Positions 16,304 through 25,024 of a DNA stretch of 64,000 nt are shown piece after piece; within the stretch, counting starts at the first letter, position 1; each line of letters starts with the position of its first letter. A program made the position numbers and the translations under genes. The stretch spans positions 1-64,000 of the forward strand of contig NZ_JACJKB010000003.1 in NCBI RefSeq assembly GCF_016900375.1, in the 5' to 3' direction. Under the pieces are notes generated by a model that saw only the letters and a program-made list of their open reading frames with translations, was not told the origin of the DNA and made no database searches. The DNA comes from Collinsella tanakaei. GTDB taxonomy: Bacteria; Actinomycetota; Coriobacteriia; Coriobacteriales; Coriobacteriaceae.

Positions 16304-16654
16304 ATGCCCCGTAAACCCATCTCCCAGCTTTCGTTTACCCAGATCTACCCCCTGCTCGTGCAGAAAGCCGAGCGCAAGGGCCGCACGCGCGAGGAGGTCG
16401 ACACCGTCACCTGCTGGCTTACCGGGTACGACCGAGAGGGCCTCGAGCGCCAGCTTGCGCGAAACGTGACCTACGAGACCTTCTTCACCGAGGCGCCCAG
16501 CTTGAACCCAAACCGCTCGCTCATCACCGGCAAGATCTGCGGCATCGACGTCGCCGCCATCGAGGACCCTATCGAGCAGAACGCCCGCTACCTCGACAAG
16601 CTTGTGGATGAGCTCGCCCGAGGCAAGGCACTCGAGAAGGTTCTGCGCTCGTAG
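16304..16654 (+). CDS. DUF2200 family protein
   Basis: The protein has 116 residues and matches the whole length of DUF2200: SFTQIYPLLVQKAERKGRT, WLTGYDREGLERQL, LNPNRSLITGKICG and a C-terminal YLDKLVDELARGKALEKVLR. The family is cytosolic and uncharacterised. AGGAGG lies 4 bases before ATG 16304. It is convergent with the esterase gene, the two stop codons being only 3 bases apart. Confidence 0.88.
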   Translation: MPRKPISQLSFTQIYPLLVQKAERKGRTREEVDTVTCWLTGYDREGLERQLARNVTYETFFTEAPSLNPNRSLITGKICGIDVAAIEDPIEQNARYLDKLVDELARGKALEKVLRS

Positions 16655-16657
16655 GCG

Positions 16658-17338
16658 TTATCGCACGCCGGCCAGATGCGCCTCGAGCGCGTTGAGGCCT
16701 TCGTCGAAGCGCTCGCGATGATGCTGCATGTGGTTTCCCGGACCGAGCGAGCAATCGACTTCGCAGCCGCGCTCGCGCAGGATGCGTGCGCAGGCGTCCA
16801 TATCGTCCTGAACGCTCCGCATAATGGGCGCCCCCGCCTTGGGCTCCTTCTTGCCCAGCGAGAAGAAGGCGTAGCGCCCCGCCCCGTCGAACGGCGCCTC
16901 GCCAAGATAGTCGACCCAGCCCTGGTACCACAGCGATCCGGAAAGACATGCGCAGGCGGAGAAGATCCGATCGCCCGTGAAGGCGAACAGTGAGAACAGG
17001 CCGCCGAGCGAATAGCCGCAGATCGCGCGATGCGCCGGGCGGCGTGCGCCTGTCTGCGCCTCGACAAGGGGGACGACCGTCTCGCGCAGCTCAGCGAGCG
17101 TCGACACCGCATCGCCGCCAAAGCGCGGCGCACCGCGGCGCAAGCCCGGGGCCTTCCACGGCGTCAGGCTGTCGTTCCAGTCGCGAACCGGCACGCTCAC
17201 CACCGTGGAGGCGCGCCCCTCGGCGACCGCGCACACGCCGACCGGATGGTCCGGAGAGTCGATCACGTAGATCACCGGCGACGAATCGCCGCCCGTACCT
17301 CGGAATACCTCCACCTTGCCGATATCGACATATCCCAT
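16658..17338 (-). CDS. Putative esterase, alpha/beta hydrolase (esterase D/Fes-like)
   Basis: The protein has 226 residues with an alpha/beta-hydrolase nucleophile elbow GYSLGG (Ser at about 108) and a late catalytic His in GPGNHMQHH; the acid residue is probably the Asp of QDDMDAC. The overall form resembles the putative esterase family (PF00756), which includes S-formylglutathione hydrolase and siderophore esterases, but it is shorter and has no secretion signal. The substrate is unknown. ATG 17338 lacks a strong ribosome site. The 119-bp stretch upstream of it holds nothing recognised. Confidence 0.75.
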   Translation of the reverse strand: MGYVDIGKVEVFRGTGGDSSPVIYVIDSPDHPVGVCAVAEGRASTVVSVPVRDWNDSLTPWKAPGLRRGAPRFGGDAVSTLAELRETVVPLVEAQTGARRPAHRAICGYSLGGLFSLFAFTGDRIFSACACLSGSLWYQGWVDYLGEAPFDGAGRYAFFSLGKKEPKAGAPIMRSVQDDMDACARILRERGCEVDCSLGPGNHMQHHRERFDEGLNALEAHLAGVR

Positions 17339-17457
17339 GAGGTCATCACCTCGCTGTTATCGTCGCAGCGCACCTCCGTGCTTGGCGCGTCCGCGAAAAC
17401 GAGCGGGAGCATCGGCGCGCATGCGCCCATCCGGCCCGCTCGATGGGACACATTGAA

Positions 17458-17902
17458 TCACTTCTTCATGCGATTTCGTACAGCTTTGGCACCTTTTACC
17501 GTAAACGTAGCCGCCGCCTTGGTGACCGTAACGATACCGCGCCCCGTCGCCGAGCACGCCTTGCGCGCAATGGCCGGAGCTTCGCGCGCAGCGGCACGGG
17601 CGGCACGGGCCGCCTGTTCCTTCGCGACAGCGCCCGCCTTCTCCGCTGCGGCATCCAAGCGCTCTTCGATGCGCGAGGGCTCGCGCCCCGAGAAATTGCG
17701 CTGCCCACGGCTTGCCAAAGCGGCTCCACCGACGATAGCGGCAACCCCCCGGACCAGGCAGGATGCACATGGGCACGCCTGCGGCTGCAAGCGCTGTGCC
17801 CACCGCCATCTGCGCGGCTCCCTTGGCCTTTTGGGTTGCCGGAACGGAGCCGTCCTTACGCGGCGCGTCCGGGCCGTTGCGGTGCTTCTTGCGGCCTGCC
17901 AT
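17458..17902 (-). pseudogene. Basic helical protein gene with a one-base frameshift
   Basis: A gene starts at ATG 17902 (MAGRKKHRNGPDAPRKDG...) behind GAGAGGA and runs in frame to about 17750. The continuation, an Ala-rich helix with a basic end (AKAVRNRMKK, TGA at 17458), is in another frame. The switch falls in a run of six C (17745-17750; six G on the coding strand). Removing one G gives a smooth join ILPGPG-VAAIVGGAALASRG and a product of about 148 residues with one hydrophobic segment. Options are a real frameshift mutation, slippage-based phase variation or a sequencing error. The family is not recognised. Confidence 0.65.
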
Positions 17903-17988
17903 GGCGAAATCCTCTCGTCCTGCGTGGCAATGCGTTTGAAACCCGTATACCCAGCCTGCCCACTCGTGCGGACCGGCCGCCCCACGTT

Positions 17989-18083
17989 CCGAGAATATAT
18001 ATATTCTCGGTAAGCTCATCGGCATTTGCCCAGGATTCGGCAGGTCGCCCTTCCGAGAATATATTAATTCTCGGAAGGGCGAC
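17989..18083. repeat. Two CCGAGAATAT palindromes
   Basis: 17989-18010 is a perfect 22-bp palindrome (CCGAGAATAT-AT-ATATTCTCGG). At 18044-18060/18067-18083 a 17-bp perfect stem contains the same CCGAGAAT core, with a 6-base loop. Both lie in the 217-bp gap between queH and the frameshifted gene. They could be a repeated operator or a small palindromic element. Confidence 0.7.
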
Positions 18084-18119
18084 TGCGATTTCGAAATCAG
18101 AAACTCGCGTGCGGGGTGC

Positions 18120-18707
18120 CTACCGCCCAGCCTGCTTGGCCGCGCGGCGCTCGTCGCGCAGGCGGATGCGGTCGAGGGCCGCCTCGGCGGCAGAAAAGCG
18201 ACAGCCGCAATAGTTCTGCCGGTACATCCCCAGCTCGCGCGAGCGGCGCGTGGCCTCGGGGTACCAAGGGCGAAAATCGCGGATAACCGGCGTGAGCCCA
18301 TGCGCCGCGGCAAGGCGCTCCAGCACGTCGTTGCAGGTCTCGAACAGCTGATAGGGCGAGACGGCAAGCGTCGTGGCGATGTGGTCGAACCCCTCGGCCT
18401 TAGCCACGCGCACCGCCTCGGCAAGCCGCAGCCCGTAGCAGGCGCGGCAGCGGCGCTCACGCTCGTGCGCGCCGATGGGCGCCACGCCGCGCTCCCAGGC
18501 GGCATAGTCCTCATGGGCCTCGATGAGAGGGATGTCCATCGCCGCGGTCCAACGGCGCAGCTCCTCCAGACGCCGGTCGTGCTCGTCGATCGGCTGGATA
18601 TTGGGGTTCGTCCAGCAGATGGTGGGCTCGAACCCCTCTTCGACCAGCAGGCGCACGGGCTCCAGCGAGCACGGTGCGCAGCAGGCGTGCAACAGCAATC
18701 TGATCAT
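18120..18707 (-). CDS. queH: Epoxyqueuosine reductase QueH
   Basis: The protein has 195 residues and matches DUF208/QueH throughout: LLLHACCAPCS at the N-terminus (Cys pair and Cys13), RCRACYGLRL in the middle and YRQNYCGCRFS near the end. These cysteines bind the [4Fe-4S] cluster and iron that reduce epoxyqueuosine to queuosine in tRNA, the last step of the queuosine pathway. It replaces the unrelated QueG enzyme in many anaerobes. Its ATG overlaps the TGA of the upstream membrane protein (ATGA). Confidence 0.93.
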   Translation of the reverse strand: MIRLLLHACCAPCSLEPVRLLVEEGFEPTICWTNPNIQPIDEHDRRLEELRRWTAAMDIPLIEAHEDYAAWERGVAPIGAHERERRCRACYGLRLAEAVRVAKAEGFDHIATTLAVSPYQLFETCNDVLERLAAAHGLTPVIRDFRPWYPEATRRSRELGMYRQNYCGCRFSAAEAALDRIRLRDERRAAKQAGR

Positions 18708-19375
18708 CGACGTCCATCCCCCTCAGCGGTGGAATCCGGAATCGGGCCCTCTTCGCCCTCACCGTAGAACTGAACTCCCCAGGTGCAATCCTCGCAGTGC
18801 GTGATGCGCGCGTCGCCGACGATGGCCGCCGCGTAGCACCAGTCGCCCGTGCATCCGGACAGGTGCACCACGGCCACGACATATCCCAGAAGCGGCCACC
18901 CGCTGGCAAGGCCCACCGCAAGCGCCAGGGCCGTCACGGCGACCGTCGGCGCGAGCGCGACCACCAGGTACTGCCGGCGCGTGTACACGATGCCCTCGGC
19001 GCAGGCGTAGAGCATGCCCACCTTCCAGTTGGCGCCAAAGGTCACGCGCGCCCCCGCAGGCGCGAACAGCTTGAAGAACAGGCCGTGTACGAGCTCGTGC
19101 ACGCCGAGCGACACGAACATGGCCACAGCCCCCAGCGCGAACCACAGGGTGCTGGGTCCAAGAAATCCTAGGTGAGGGCCCTTGCCCTCGAGCAACACGG
19201 CAGCGAGCTCGGATCCGGGCAGACCAAGCCGCTCGGGCACGCCCAGGGCGAACCACAGCACGCCCAGCACGGCGCCGACCGCGATCGCCACGACCGACAG
19301 CCGCACCATGCGATGCAGAAACGCCTCGTCCTCAAACGTATGGATGTCAGATATCTTTCTCATGGCACCCATCAT
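18704..19375 (-). CDS. DUF3267-type membrane metalloprotease-like protein
   Basis: The protein has 223 residues from ATG 19375 (GAGGG nine bases upstream; ATGs at 19372 and 19363 are alternatives). Four or five hydrophobic helices. The second carries HELVHG, a zinc-protease-like HExxH motif within LGVHELVHGLFFKLF, and a later helix ends in HLSGCTGDWCYAAAI. DUF3267 proteins are integral-membrane, site-2-protease-like; few have known substrates. It is coupled to queH by a 4-bp overlap, although no functional link is evident. Cys pairs in the C-terminus (HCEDC) could bind metal. Confidence 0.8.
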   Translation of the reverse strand: MMGAMRKISDIHTFEDEAFLHRMVRLSVVAIAVGAVLGVLWFALGVPERLGLPGSELAAVLLEGKGPHLGFLGPSTLWFALGAVAMFVSLGVHELVHGLFFKLFAPAGARVTFGANWKVGMLYACAEGIVYTRRQYLVVALAPTVAVTALALAVGLASGWPLLGYVVAVVHLSGCTGDWCYAAAIVGDARITHCEDCTWGVQFYGEGEEGPIPDSTAEGDGRR

Positions 19376-19521
19376 ACTCGATGCCCTCGGATGCATGGCG
19401 AACCCTGTCCGAATTGTCGTGAATCCACTGCTCAGCAGCAATGCGGCCGTCATGTGCGATAATGGATGGCTGCCGCGCACACCGCGGCGATACGACCGAT
19501 CAAGACCACAGGAGGAGCGCC

Positions 19522-21585
19522 ATGGCCGCTCATCTCAGCAAAGATTCCCGCCCCGCATGGCCGCGCCGCGCCGTCGTCACCGCCGGCATGCCGTACGGCA
19601 ACAAGAACCTGCACTTCGGGCACGTGGGCGGCGTGTTCGTCCCCGCGGACTTCTTCGCGCGCTTTCTGCGCGACCGCCTGGGCAAGCAGAACGTGATCTT
19701 CGTCTCGGGCACCGACTGCTACGGCTCCCCCATCATGGAGGGCCACCGCAAGCTCGTCGAGTCGTGCGGCTCGGACTGCACCCTGACCGACTACGTGCAG
19801 GCCAACCACGACCTCCAGCAGGCCACCATCGACGGCTTCGAGATGCAGCTCGACCTGTTCGGCGGCTCGGCGCTGCCGCCCGCGGCGCCCATCCACAACC
19901 AGATGACTGCCGAGGTCATCGAGCGCCTGAACGAGCAGGGCGTGCTCCACAAGCGCGCGACCAAGCAGTTCTTCGACGTCAAGGCCGGCCAGTTCCTGAA
20001 CGGCCGCCAGGTCATCGGCCGCTGCCCCATCCAGGGCTGCAAGTCCGAGAAGGCCTATGCCGACGAGTGCAACCTCGGCCACCAGTACGAGCCCGAGGAG
20101 CTCATCGCGCCCAAGTCCGCCCTCACTGGCGAGACGCCCGAGCTGCGCCCCGTGGACAACATCTACTTCGACCTGCCGGCCTACCTCGACTTCTTGAAGG
20201 ACTACACCGCCAAGCTTATGGCCGACGAAACCGTGCGCCCCGTGGTCTCCAAGACCATGGAGGAGTGGCTGCTGCCCGCGCAGATCTACATCCAGAACAA
20301 GTTCCGCGAGGCCTTCGACGCCATCGAGGATAAGCTTCCCGCCCACACCGTCACCGAGGCCGAGGGCAACAAGAGCTCCTTTACCGTGACCTTCCCCAGC
20401 TGGGAGGAGCGCGACGCGGCTCACGAGGTGCTGGCGGCAGGCGGCGTGCGCTTCCGTTCCGGCAAGGCGCTCGTGCCCTTCCGCATCACCGGCAACATCG
20501 AGTGGGGTGTTCCCGTGCCCGACGAGTGCGGCTGCCATGGCCTCACCTGCTGGGTGTGGCCCGAGAGCCTGTGGGCGCCCATTAGCTTCACGCGCACGGT
20601 GCTCGCCGAGGCCGAGGCCGCGGGCACGCCCGATCGCTACGCCAGCGCCGACTGGCACGACTGGTGGTGCAGCCCCGATGCGCACGCATACCAGTTCATC
20701 GGCCAAGACAACATCTACTTCTACGGCATCGCGCAGACGGCGCTGTGGGAGGCCCTCGGCTGCCATATGGAGCAGTCGACACTCGTGGCCAACTACCACG
20801 TGCTCTATATGGGCAAGAAGGCGAGCTCCAGCTCGCAGACCCCGCCGCCACCCGCCTCGGAGCTCCTCGAGCACTACACCGCCGAGCAGCTGCGCGCGCA
20901 CTTCCTGTCGCTCGGCCTGGGCGAAAAGCCGGTGAGCTTCTCGCCGAAGGCCTACGACACGCGCGAGACCGGCAAGAACCCGGACGGCACACCGCTGCTC
21001 GCCCGCGACGACAAGCGCGTGATCGACCCGGTGCTGAAGGAGGGCGCGCTGCTCACCGGCGTGTTCAACCGCCTGGCGCGCTCCTGCTTCTACGGCGTGG
21101 CGCCCAAGGAGGGCGACGAGGCCGCCTACCGCAGCGGCTGCATCCCCGCAGGCACGCCCGATGCTGACGTTCTCGACGCTGCCGAGCAGGCCATCCTCGC
21201 GTTCGAGCAGGCCATGCACACCTTCGAGTTCCACCATGCACTCGGCGTGTGCGACGAGTTCCTGCGCGCCGCCAACAAGCGCTGGAGCGATGCGAGCAAG
21301 GCTGCCAAGAACGCCGAGGACGATGCCGCAATGACCCAGGCCCTCGTCAACGCCTTTCACGAGCTGCGCGTGGCGACCGTCCTCATGCACGGCATCGTGC
21401 CGGTGGGCTGCGAGCTCATCTGCGAGCACTTCGCCATCGATCCGGATGTCTTCTTCTCGTGGGAGCACATCTTCGACACCTGCGACGCGCTGGTGGAGGG
21501 CCTGGGCGAGCAGCCCGGCACGCACGCCGTGGTCCCGCTGCCGCCGCGCTTCGACTTCTTCGAGAAACACCCGACCCAGCAGTAA
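19522..21585 (+). CDS. metG: Methionyl-tRNA synthetase-like class I ligase
   Basis: The protein has 687 residues. The catalytic domain of MetRS is clear: TAGMPYGNKNLHFGH (HIGH equivalent HFGH at 31-34), SGTDCYGSPI, a zinc-knuckle region CPIQGCKSEKAYADEC and HAYQFIGQDN in the second half. The C-terminal anticodon domain follows. The KMSKS loop is atypical: GKKASSSS at about 430-437, followed by a Pro-rich insert. It should charge tRNA with methionine, but the altered loop could mean a specialised paralogue. ATG 19522 follows AGGAGGA; the frame is open upstream without another good start. Divergent from the metalloprotease gene. Confidence 0.82.
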   Translation: MAAHLSKDSRPAWPRRAVVTAGMPYGNKNLHFGHVGGVFVPADFFARFLRDRLGKQNVIFVSGTDCYGSPIMEGHRKLVESCGSDCTLTDYVQANHDLQQATIDGFEMQLDLFGGSALPPAAPIHNQMTAEVIERLNEQGVLHKRATKQFFDVKAGQFLNGRQVIGRCPIQGCKSEKAYADECNLGHQYEPEELIAPKSALTGETPELRPVDNIYFDLPAYLDFLKDYTAKLMADETVRPVVSKTMEEWLLPAQIYIQNKFREAFDAIEDKLPAHTVTEAEGNKSSFTVTFPSWEERDAAHEVLAAGGVRFRSGKALVPFRITGNIEWGVPVPDECGCHGLTCWVWPESLWAPISFTRTVLAEAEAAGTPDRYASADWHDWWCSPDAHAYQFIGQDNIYFYGIAQTALWEALGCHMEQSTLVANYHVLYMGKKASSSSQTPPPPASELLEHYTAEQLRAHFLSLGLGEKPVSFSPKAYDTRETGKNPDGTPLLARDDKRVIDPVLKEGALLTGVFNRLARSCFYGVAPKEGDEAAYRSGCIPAGTPDADVLDAAEQAILAFEQAMHTFEFHHALGVCDEFLRAANKRWSDASKAAKNAEDDAAMTQALVNAFHELRVATVLMHGIVPVGCELICEHFAIDPDVFFSWEHIFDTCDALVEGLGEQPGTHAVVPLPPRFDFFEKHPTQQ

Positions 21586-21616
21586 ACGGCGCGCCACAGC
21601 GCGTATCCGACTGAGC

Positions 21617-21730
21617 TGAGCGCTTTCGGAACATCTGCACGTCTTTGCTGTGCGCTTTGGGAACATGATCCTGGCGATTTTGTTCCCAAAGCGCACAGGC
21701 ATATGGGGCAGGACGTTCCGGAAGCGCTCA
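21617..21730. repeat. Nested double hairpin
   Basis: An inner 17-bp perfect stem (21649-21665/21681-21697, arms TGTGCGCTTTGGGAACA) sits inside an outer 16-bp stem with one G.U-type mismatch (21617-21632/21715-21730). The inner loop ATGATCCTGGCGATTT resembles the CCTGGCACC core of the REP-like family. It lies 32 bases after the MetRS-like stop and may serve as a terminator, but has no U-tract. Confidence 0.75.
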
Positions 21731-21818
21731 TCTTCGTTCGAGCAACCTGCACGCACATAGGTCGAGGGCGCCCCAAACAGATCCAACCGTGTTTTTCCGG
21801 CAATCGCCCCGCCCGGAA

Positions 21819-21847
21819 TTGAACCGTCCCGGCCGTTGGCGCATAAT
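21819..21847 (+). promoter_or_regulatory. Promoter of the GNAT gene at 21880
   Basis: TTGAAC (21819-21824) and CATAAT (21842-21847) are separated by 17 bases and lie 32 bases before the ATG. Confidence 0.6.
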
Positions 21848-21879
21848 CTGATGGCTTTGACCGGACGGAAGGGGATTCG

Positions 21880-22437
21880 ATGGATAGCCAGCTGAGCATG
21901 CGTCTTGCGCAGCCCGATGAGGCGGCGCGCGTGATGGAGATTCTCGAGGACGGCAAGCGCTCCATCGCCCGGTTCGGCATCGAGCAGTGGCAGCACGGCT
22001 ACCCCAACCTCGAGGCAGTCGAGAAGGATATCGCCGCCGGGGCCTGCTACGTGGCCGAAGACGCCAGCGGAGCGCTCGTGGGATCGCTCGCGCTGCTCGG
22101 CGGCATCGACGCCGAGTACTGCCGTGCGCAGGTGGGCTGGCTTACAGCCAATCCCTTCGAGGGAGAAGGCACGGCGCCCTACCTTGCCATCCACCGTTGC
22201 GCCACCGCCTCCGAGGCGCTTGAGCGCGGCGTCATGGGTTTCATGTTCGCCGAGTCCGAGGCCATCGCCCGCAGCCGCGGCCTGGAGAGCATCCGCATCG
22301 ATACGCACCCGGGCAACATCGCCATGCGCCGCTTCCTCGCCAAGCAGGGCTTCACCGAGCTCTCCCCCTTCGAACTCACCCAGAAGGGCGACGAGGAAAC
22401 CGACCTCACCCGCATCGCCTACGAGAAACTCGTCTAA
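21880..22437 (+). CDS. GNAT-family N-acetyltransferase
   Basis: The protein has 185 residues with a GNAT fold: MRLAQPDEAARVMEILEDGK at the start, a short ID..HPGNIAMRRFLAKQGF motif near the end. The acetyl-CoA P-loop is atypical, lying in the region where ALERGVMGFMFAESEAIARS replaces the usual QxxGxG, as in several GNATs that acetylate peptides or small amines. AAGGGG precedes ATG 21880. Single-gene unit with its own promoter; substrate unknown. Confidence 0.82.
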   Translation: MDSQLSMRLAQPDEAARVMEILEDGKRSIARFGIEQWQHGYPNLEAVEKDIAAGACYVAEDASGALVGSLALLGGIDAEYCRAQVGWLTANPFEGEGTAPYLAIHRCATASEALERGVMGFMFAESEAIARSRGLESIRIDTHPGNIAMRRFLAKQGFTELSPFELTQKGDEETDLTRIAYEKLV

Positions 22438-22487
22438 TAATCCGAGCGGATAATCGGCAAACACCGCCCCTCTTGCACCTCTTTGCA

Positions 22488-22619
22488 AAAAGTCGGGACT
22501 TTGGACGGCTTTTTAGCACCGGGTCGAGACAAGCACCTTTCTGACCTAGATGTTTTCGCAGGTTCAGAGGCTGCTTATACGGATCCGGGGTTAGAATTCC
22601 GTCCAAAGTCCCGACTTTT
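22488..22619. repeat. Long-range inverted repeat between convergent genes
   Basis: A 21-bp perfect inverted repeat (22488-22508 and 22599-22619, AAAAGTCGGGACTTTGGACGG) encloses 90 bases. It fills the space between the GNAT and UbiB-like genes, which converge here. The right arm ends in TTTT for plus-strand and the left in TTTT for minus-strand transcripts, so a bidirectional terminator is possible. Confidence 0.75.
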
Positions 22620-22697
22620 CCACCAACAGCACTTTTCGCCCAGCGAGCGGCCGCACGAAGCTGCGCCAATTTTGACGAGGCGGCCCATAGGGCAGGT

Positions 22698-24479
22698 CTA
22701 GCCACGTTTACCGTGGGAGTTCTTCCAGATCTCGCGACCGAGCATGAGGGCGAGCACGAGGGCCGAGAGGTAGCCCAAAAAGCCGATGACCGGGATGCCG
22801 AAGATGACCGGCTCGATCTTGGCGTAGTAGACCACCGACGAGCCGATGAACAGGCCGGCGATCACGATGGCCATCGACATACGGTCCACGATGCCGCCCA
22901 CGTGGCGTAAGACCTTCTCGCTGCCCAGCACCTGCGTGTTAATCTTCAGCTGACCGCGCGTCAGCATGCGCGAAGCCAGGCCCAGCTGATCGGCCGCCTC
23001 GAGCATGCCGCGCGTCGCGCGCACCGAGGCGTGCGCCATCTCCTCGGCCATCTCGGCGGCACGCGTGAAGCTGCTCTTCTCGTTTCTGATATGCGTCGAG
23101 ATGATCTCGATCATGTTGACGTCGGGCATGTACTCGGAAAGCAGGCCCTCGAGCGTCACCATCCCGCGCGCGAACATGGTGACGACGCTCGGCAGCTCGA
23201 CGTCGTTTTTACGCGCCAAGCTCACGAGCGAGGTCAAAAACTCACCGATATCGAGGTCCTTCAGGTTGAGGCCCGCAAAATCGGCAACGATGAAGTCGAG
23301 GTCCGACAGGAAGGTCGAATGGTCGAGCTCCGCTGAATCACCGCGCGTCACGGCAAAGCGCATGAGCGAATCCTTGAGCTTGGGGACGTCGTTTTCGGCA
23401 ACCGAGAAGATGATGTCCTTCACGATGGAGCGGTCGTGGCTCGACATGCGGCCAACCATGCCCAGGTCGATGAAGTACACGACGTCGTCTTTCAGGATGA
23501 TGTTGCCGGCATGCGGGTCCGCATGGAAGAAGCCATCGTCGAGCACCTGCGTCGAGTAGTCCTCGACGATGCGCGCACCGATCTTCTCAAGGCTATAGCC
23601 CGCCTGAACGAGCGCCTCGGGATCGGCGATCGAGATGCCATCAACGTAATCCATGACCACGACGTGCTCGGTGCAGTACTGCAGGTACGAACGCGGACAC
23701 GAGATGCCGCGCGTGTTCTCGTGAAACGTATGGAAGTCGTCGAGGTTGCGCGCCTCCATGAGGAAGTTCGTCTCCTCGCGGAAAGACTGCCACAGCTCCT
23801 CGACCACGCCCTGCAGGTCGACGAACTGGTCGGTCTTCACGAAGTGCGACGCAGTGCGCACGATAGAGCGCATGATGTCGATGTCCTGCGCCATGACCTG
23901 CTGGGCGCCGGGGCGCTGGACCTTGACGGCCACGTCCTCGCCGGACAGCAGCTTCGCGCGGTGCACCTGGGCGAGCGACGCGCTGCCGAGCGGTTTGCGG
24001 TCGATCCACTCGAACACCTCGGAGACCTTGCGGCCGTACTCGGCCTCAAGGCAGTCGCGCACCACCCAGAACGGAACGGGCTCGACATCGGTGCGCAGGC
24101 GCCGCAGCTCGTCGCAGAACGCCTGCGGCAGGATCTCGGAGCGGTTGGCGAGGATCTGCCCCATCTTGACGAACATGGGGCCGAGTTCCTCGAGCAGGCA
24201 GCGCAGGCGCTTGGGCGTGATATCGTGCCACACCTCGTACTTGCGCACCAGGCCGAAGATCTCGGCGATGCGGCGGCGGCGTCCCTTGGCCGTGAGCTGG
24301 AACTCCTCGGTGGGAGCCATGACCTCCGGCTCATCGGGGATCTCGTCCACCGCGCGGGGGCGACGATGCAGCCCGCGTGCGATGAGCTCCTCCTCGGTCG
24401 CAAAGACCAAGGTGTCCTCGGGGTCCAGGGGATCCCAGCGCGAGCCGTTCTGTCCGCTATCGGTACCTGCTGCTGCCAT
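22698..24479 (-). CDS. ABC1/UbiB-family atypical kinase
   Basis: The protein has 593 residues. The UbiB-kinase signatures are all present: KxGQ motif in MFVKMGQILANR (about 103-114), GSASLAQVHRA (nucleotide loop), the catalytic FFHADPHAGNI and the metal motif IDLGMVG (DFG equivalent). Two hydrophobic helices close the protein (about 540-560 and 568-586), anchoring it to the membrane. UbiB proteins support quinone or lipid metabolism, though anaerobes such as this keep them without ubiquinone. The gene follows a phasin-like gene by 7 bases, a combination common in Actinobacteria and Firmicutes. Confidence 0.9.
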   Translation of the reverse strand: MAAAGTDSGQNGSRWDPLDPEDTLVFATEEELIARGLHRRPRAVDEIPDEPEVMAPTEEFQLTAKGRRRRIAEIFGLVRKYEVWHDITPKRLRCLLEELGPMFVKMGQILANRSEILPQAFCDELRRLRTDVEPVPFWVVRDCLEAEYGRKVSEVFEWIDRKPLGSASLAQVHRAKLLSGEDVAVKVQRPGAQQVMAQDIDIMRSIVRTASHFVKTDQFVDLQGVVEELWQSFREETNFLMEARNLDDFHTFHENTRGISCPRSYLQYCTEHVVVMDYVDGISIADPEALVQAGYSLEKIGARIVEDYSTQVLDDGFFHADPHAGNIILKDDVVYFIDLGMVGRMSSHDRSIVKDIIFSVAENDVPKLKDSLMRFAVTRGDSAELDHSTFLSDLDFIVADFAGLNLKDLDIGEFLTSLVSLARKNDVELPSVVTMFARGMVTLEGLLSEYMPDVNMIEIISTHIRNEKSSFTRAAEMAEEMAHASVRATRGMLEAADQLGLASRMLTRGQLKINTQVLGSEKVLRHVGGIVDRMSMAIVIAGLFIGSSVVYYAKIEPVIFGIPVIGFLGYLSALVLALMLGREIWKNSHGKRG

Positions 24480-24486
24480 GGATTAT

Positions 24487-24930
24487 CTACTCGTCTTCCG
24501 CCTTGGGAGCCTCGGGCTCGGCCTCGGCGGCCGCGGCATCCTGCTCGACCTCAACCGACTCGACCTTCACCGAAACGGTCGCGTCGTCGACGGAATCCAC
24601 CAGGTCGCGCACGTGGGCCATGAAACCGACGCGCTCGGCCTTGGTCATGGAGCGCACGCGCGCGATAATCAGCTCGTCCAGGATGCGCTCGGCCACGCTC
24701 TCGCCCTGATTGCTCAGGCGGTCGGTCACGTCGGAGAACATACCGCCCGCGCGCTCGAACACATCGGACATGGAGCGGGCGAAGTCCGGGGTCTCGGAGT
24801 CGCGACGCACCTCCTCGCCCTTGGCGGAAAGGCTGTCGAGCACCTCCTTGCCTTTCTCGGCCGTCAGCGCCGCGGCACCGAAGCCGATGTTCACCATGTT
24901 GTTGACCAGGTCTTCGAATTTCGTAGCCAT
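24487..24930 (-). CDS. Phasin-like protein, partner of the UbiB kinase
   Basis: The protein has 147 residues. The N-terminus MATKFEDLVNNMVNIGFGAA, a long amphipathic helix (KGKEVLDSLSAKGEEV) and a very acidic Glu/Ala/Pro tail resemble phasin-like proteins found upstream of ABC1 kinases. ATG 24930 is preceded by GAGGAGG; the frame is open further upstream without a start signal. It probably binds a membrane or granule surface and may be a substrate or regulator of the kinase. Confidence 0.75.
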   Translation of the reverse strand: MATKFEDLVNNMVNIGFGAAALTAEKGKEVLDSLSAKGEEVRRDSETPDFARSMSDVFERAGGMFSDVTDRLSNQGESVAERILDELIIARVRSMTKAERVGFMAHVRDLVDSVDDATVSVKVESVEVEQDAAAAEAEPEAPKAEDE

Positions 24931-25024
24931 ATGCGGCCTCCTCGTATCGAATTCACGTGCTGGTTTCTTATACCCACAATGATACGACAGCCGACTTGCA
25001 GCCGGCAGGTCGCCCTGGCGCATA

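Noticed and set aside
17357-18514. 385-codon minus-strand frame across the palindromes
   Set aside because: It passes through queH in another frame and through the palindromes; only the segment from 17902 has a start signal.
19450-22488. 1012-codon minus-strand open frame across metG and the GNAT gene
   Set aside because: Antisense to two clear plus-strand genes; Leu/Val/Ala/Gly/Arg-rich with no motif.
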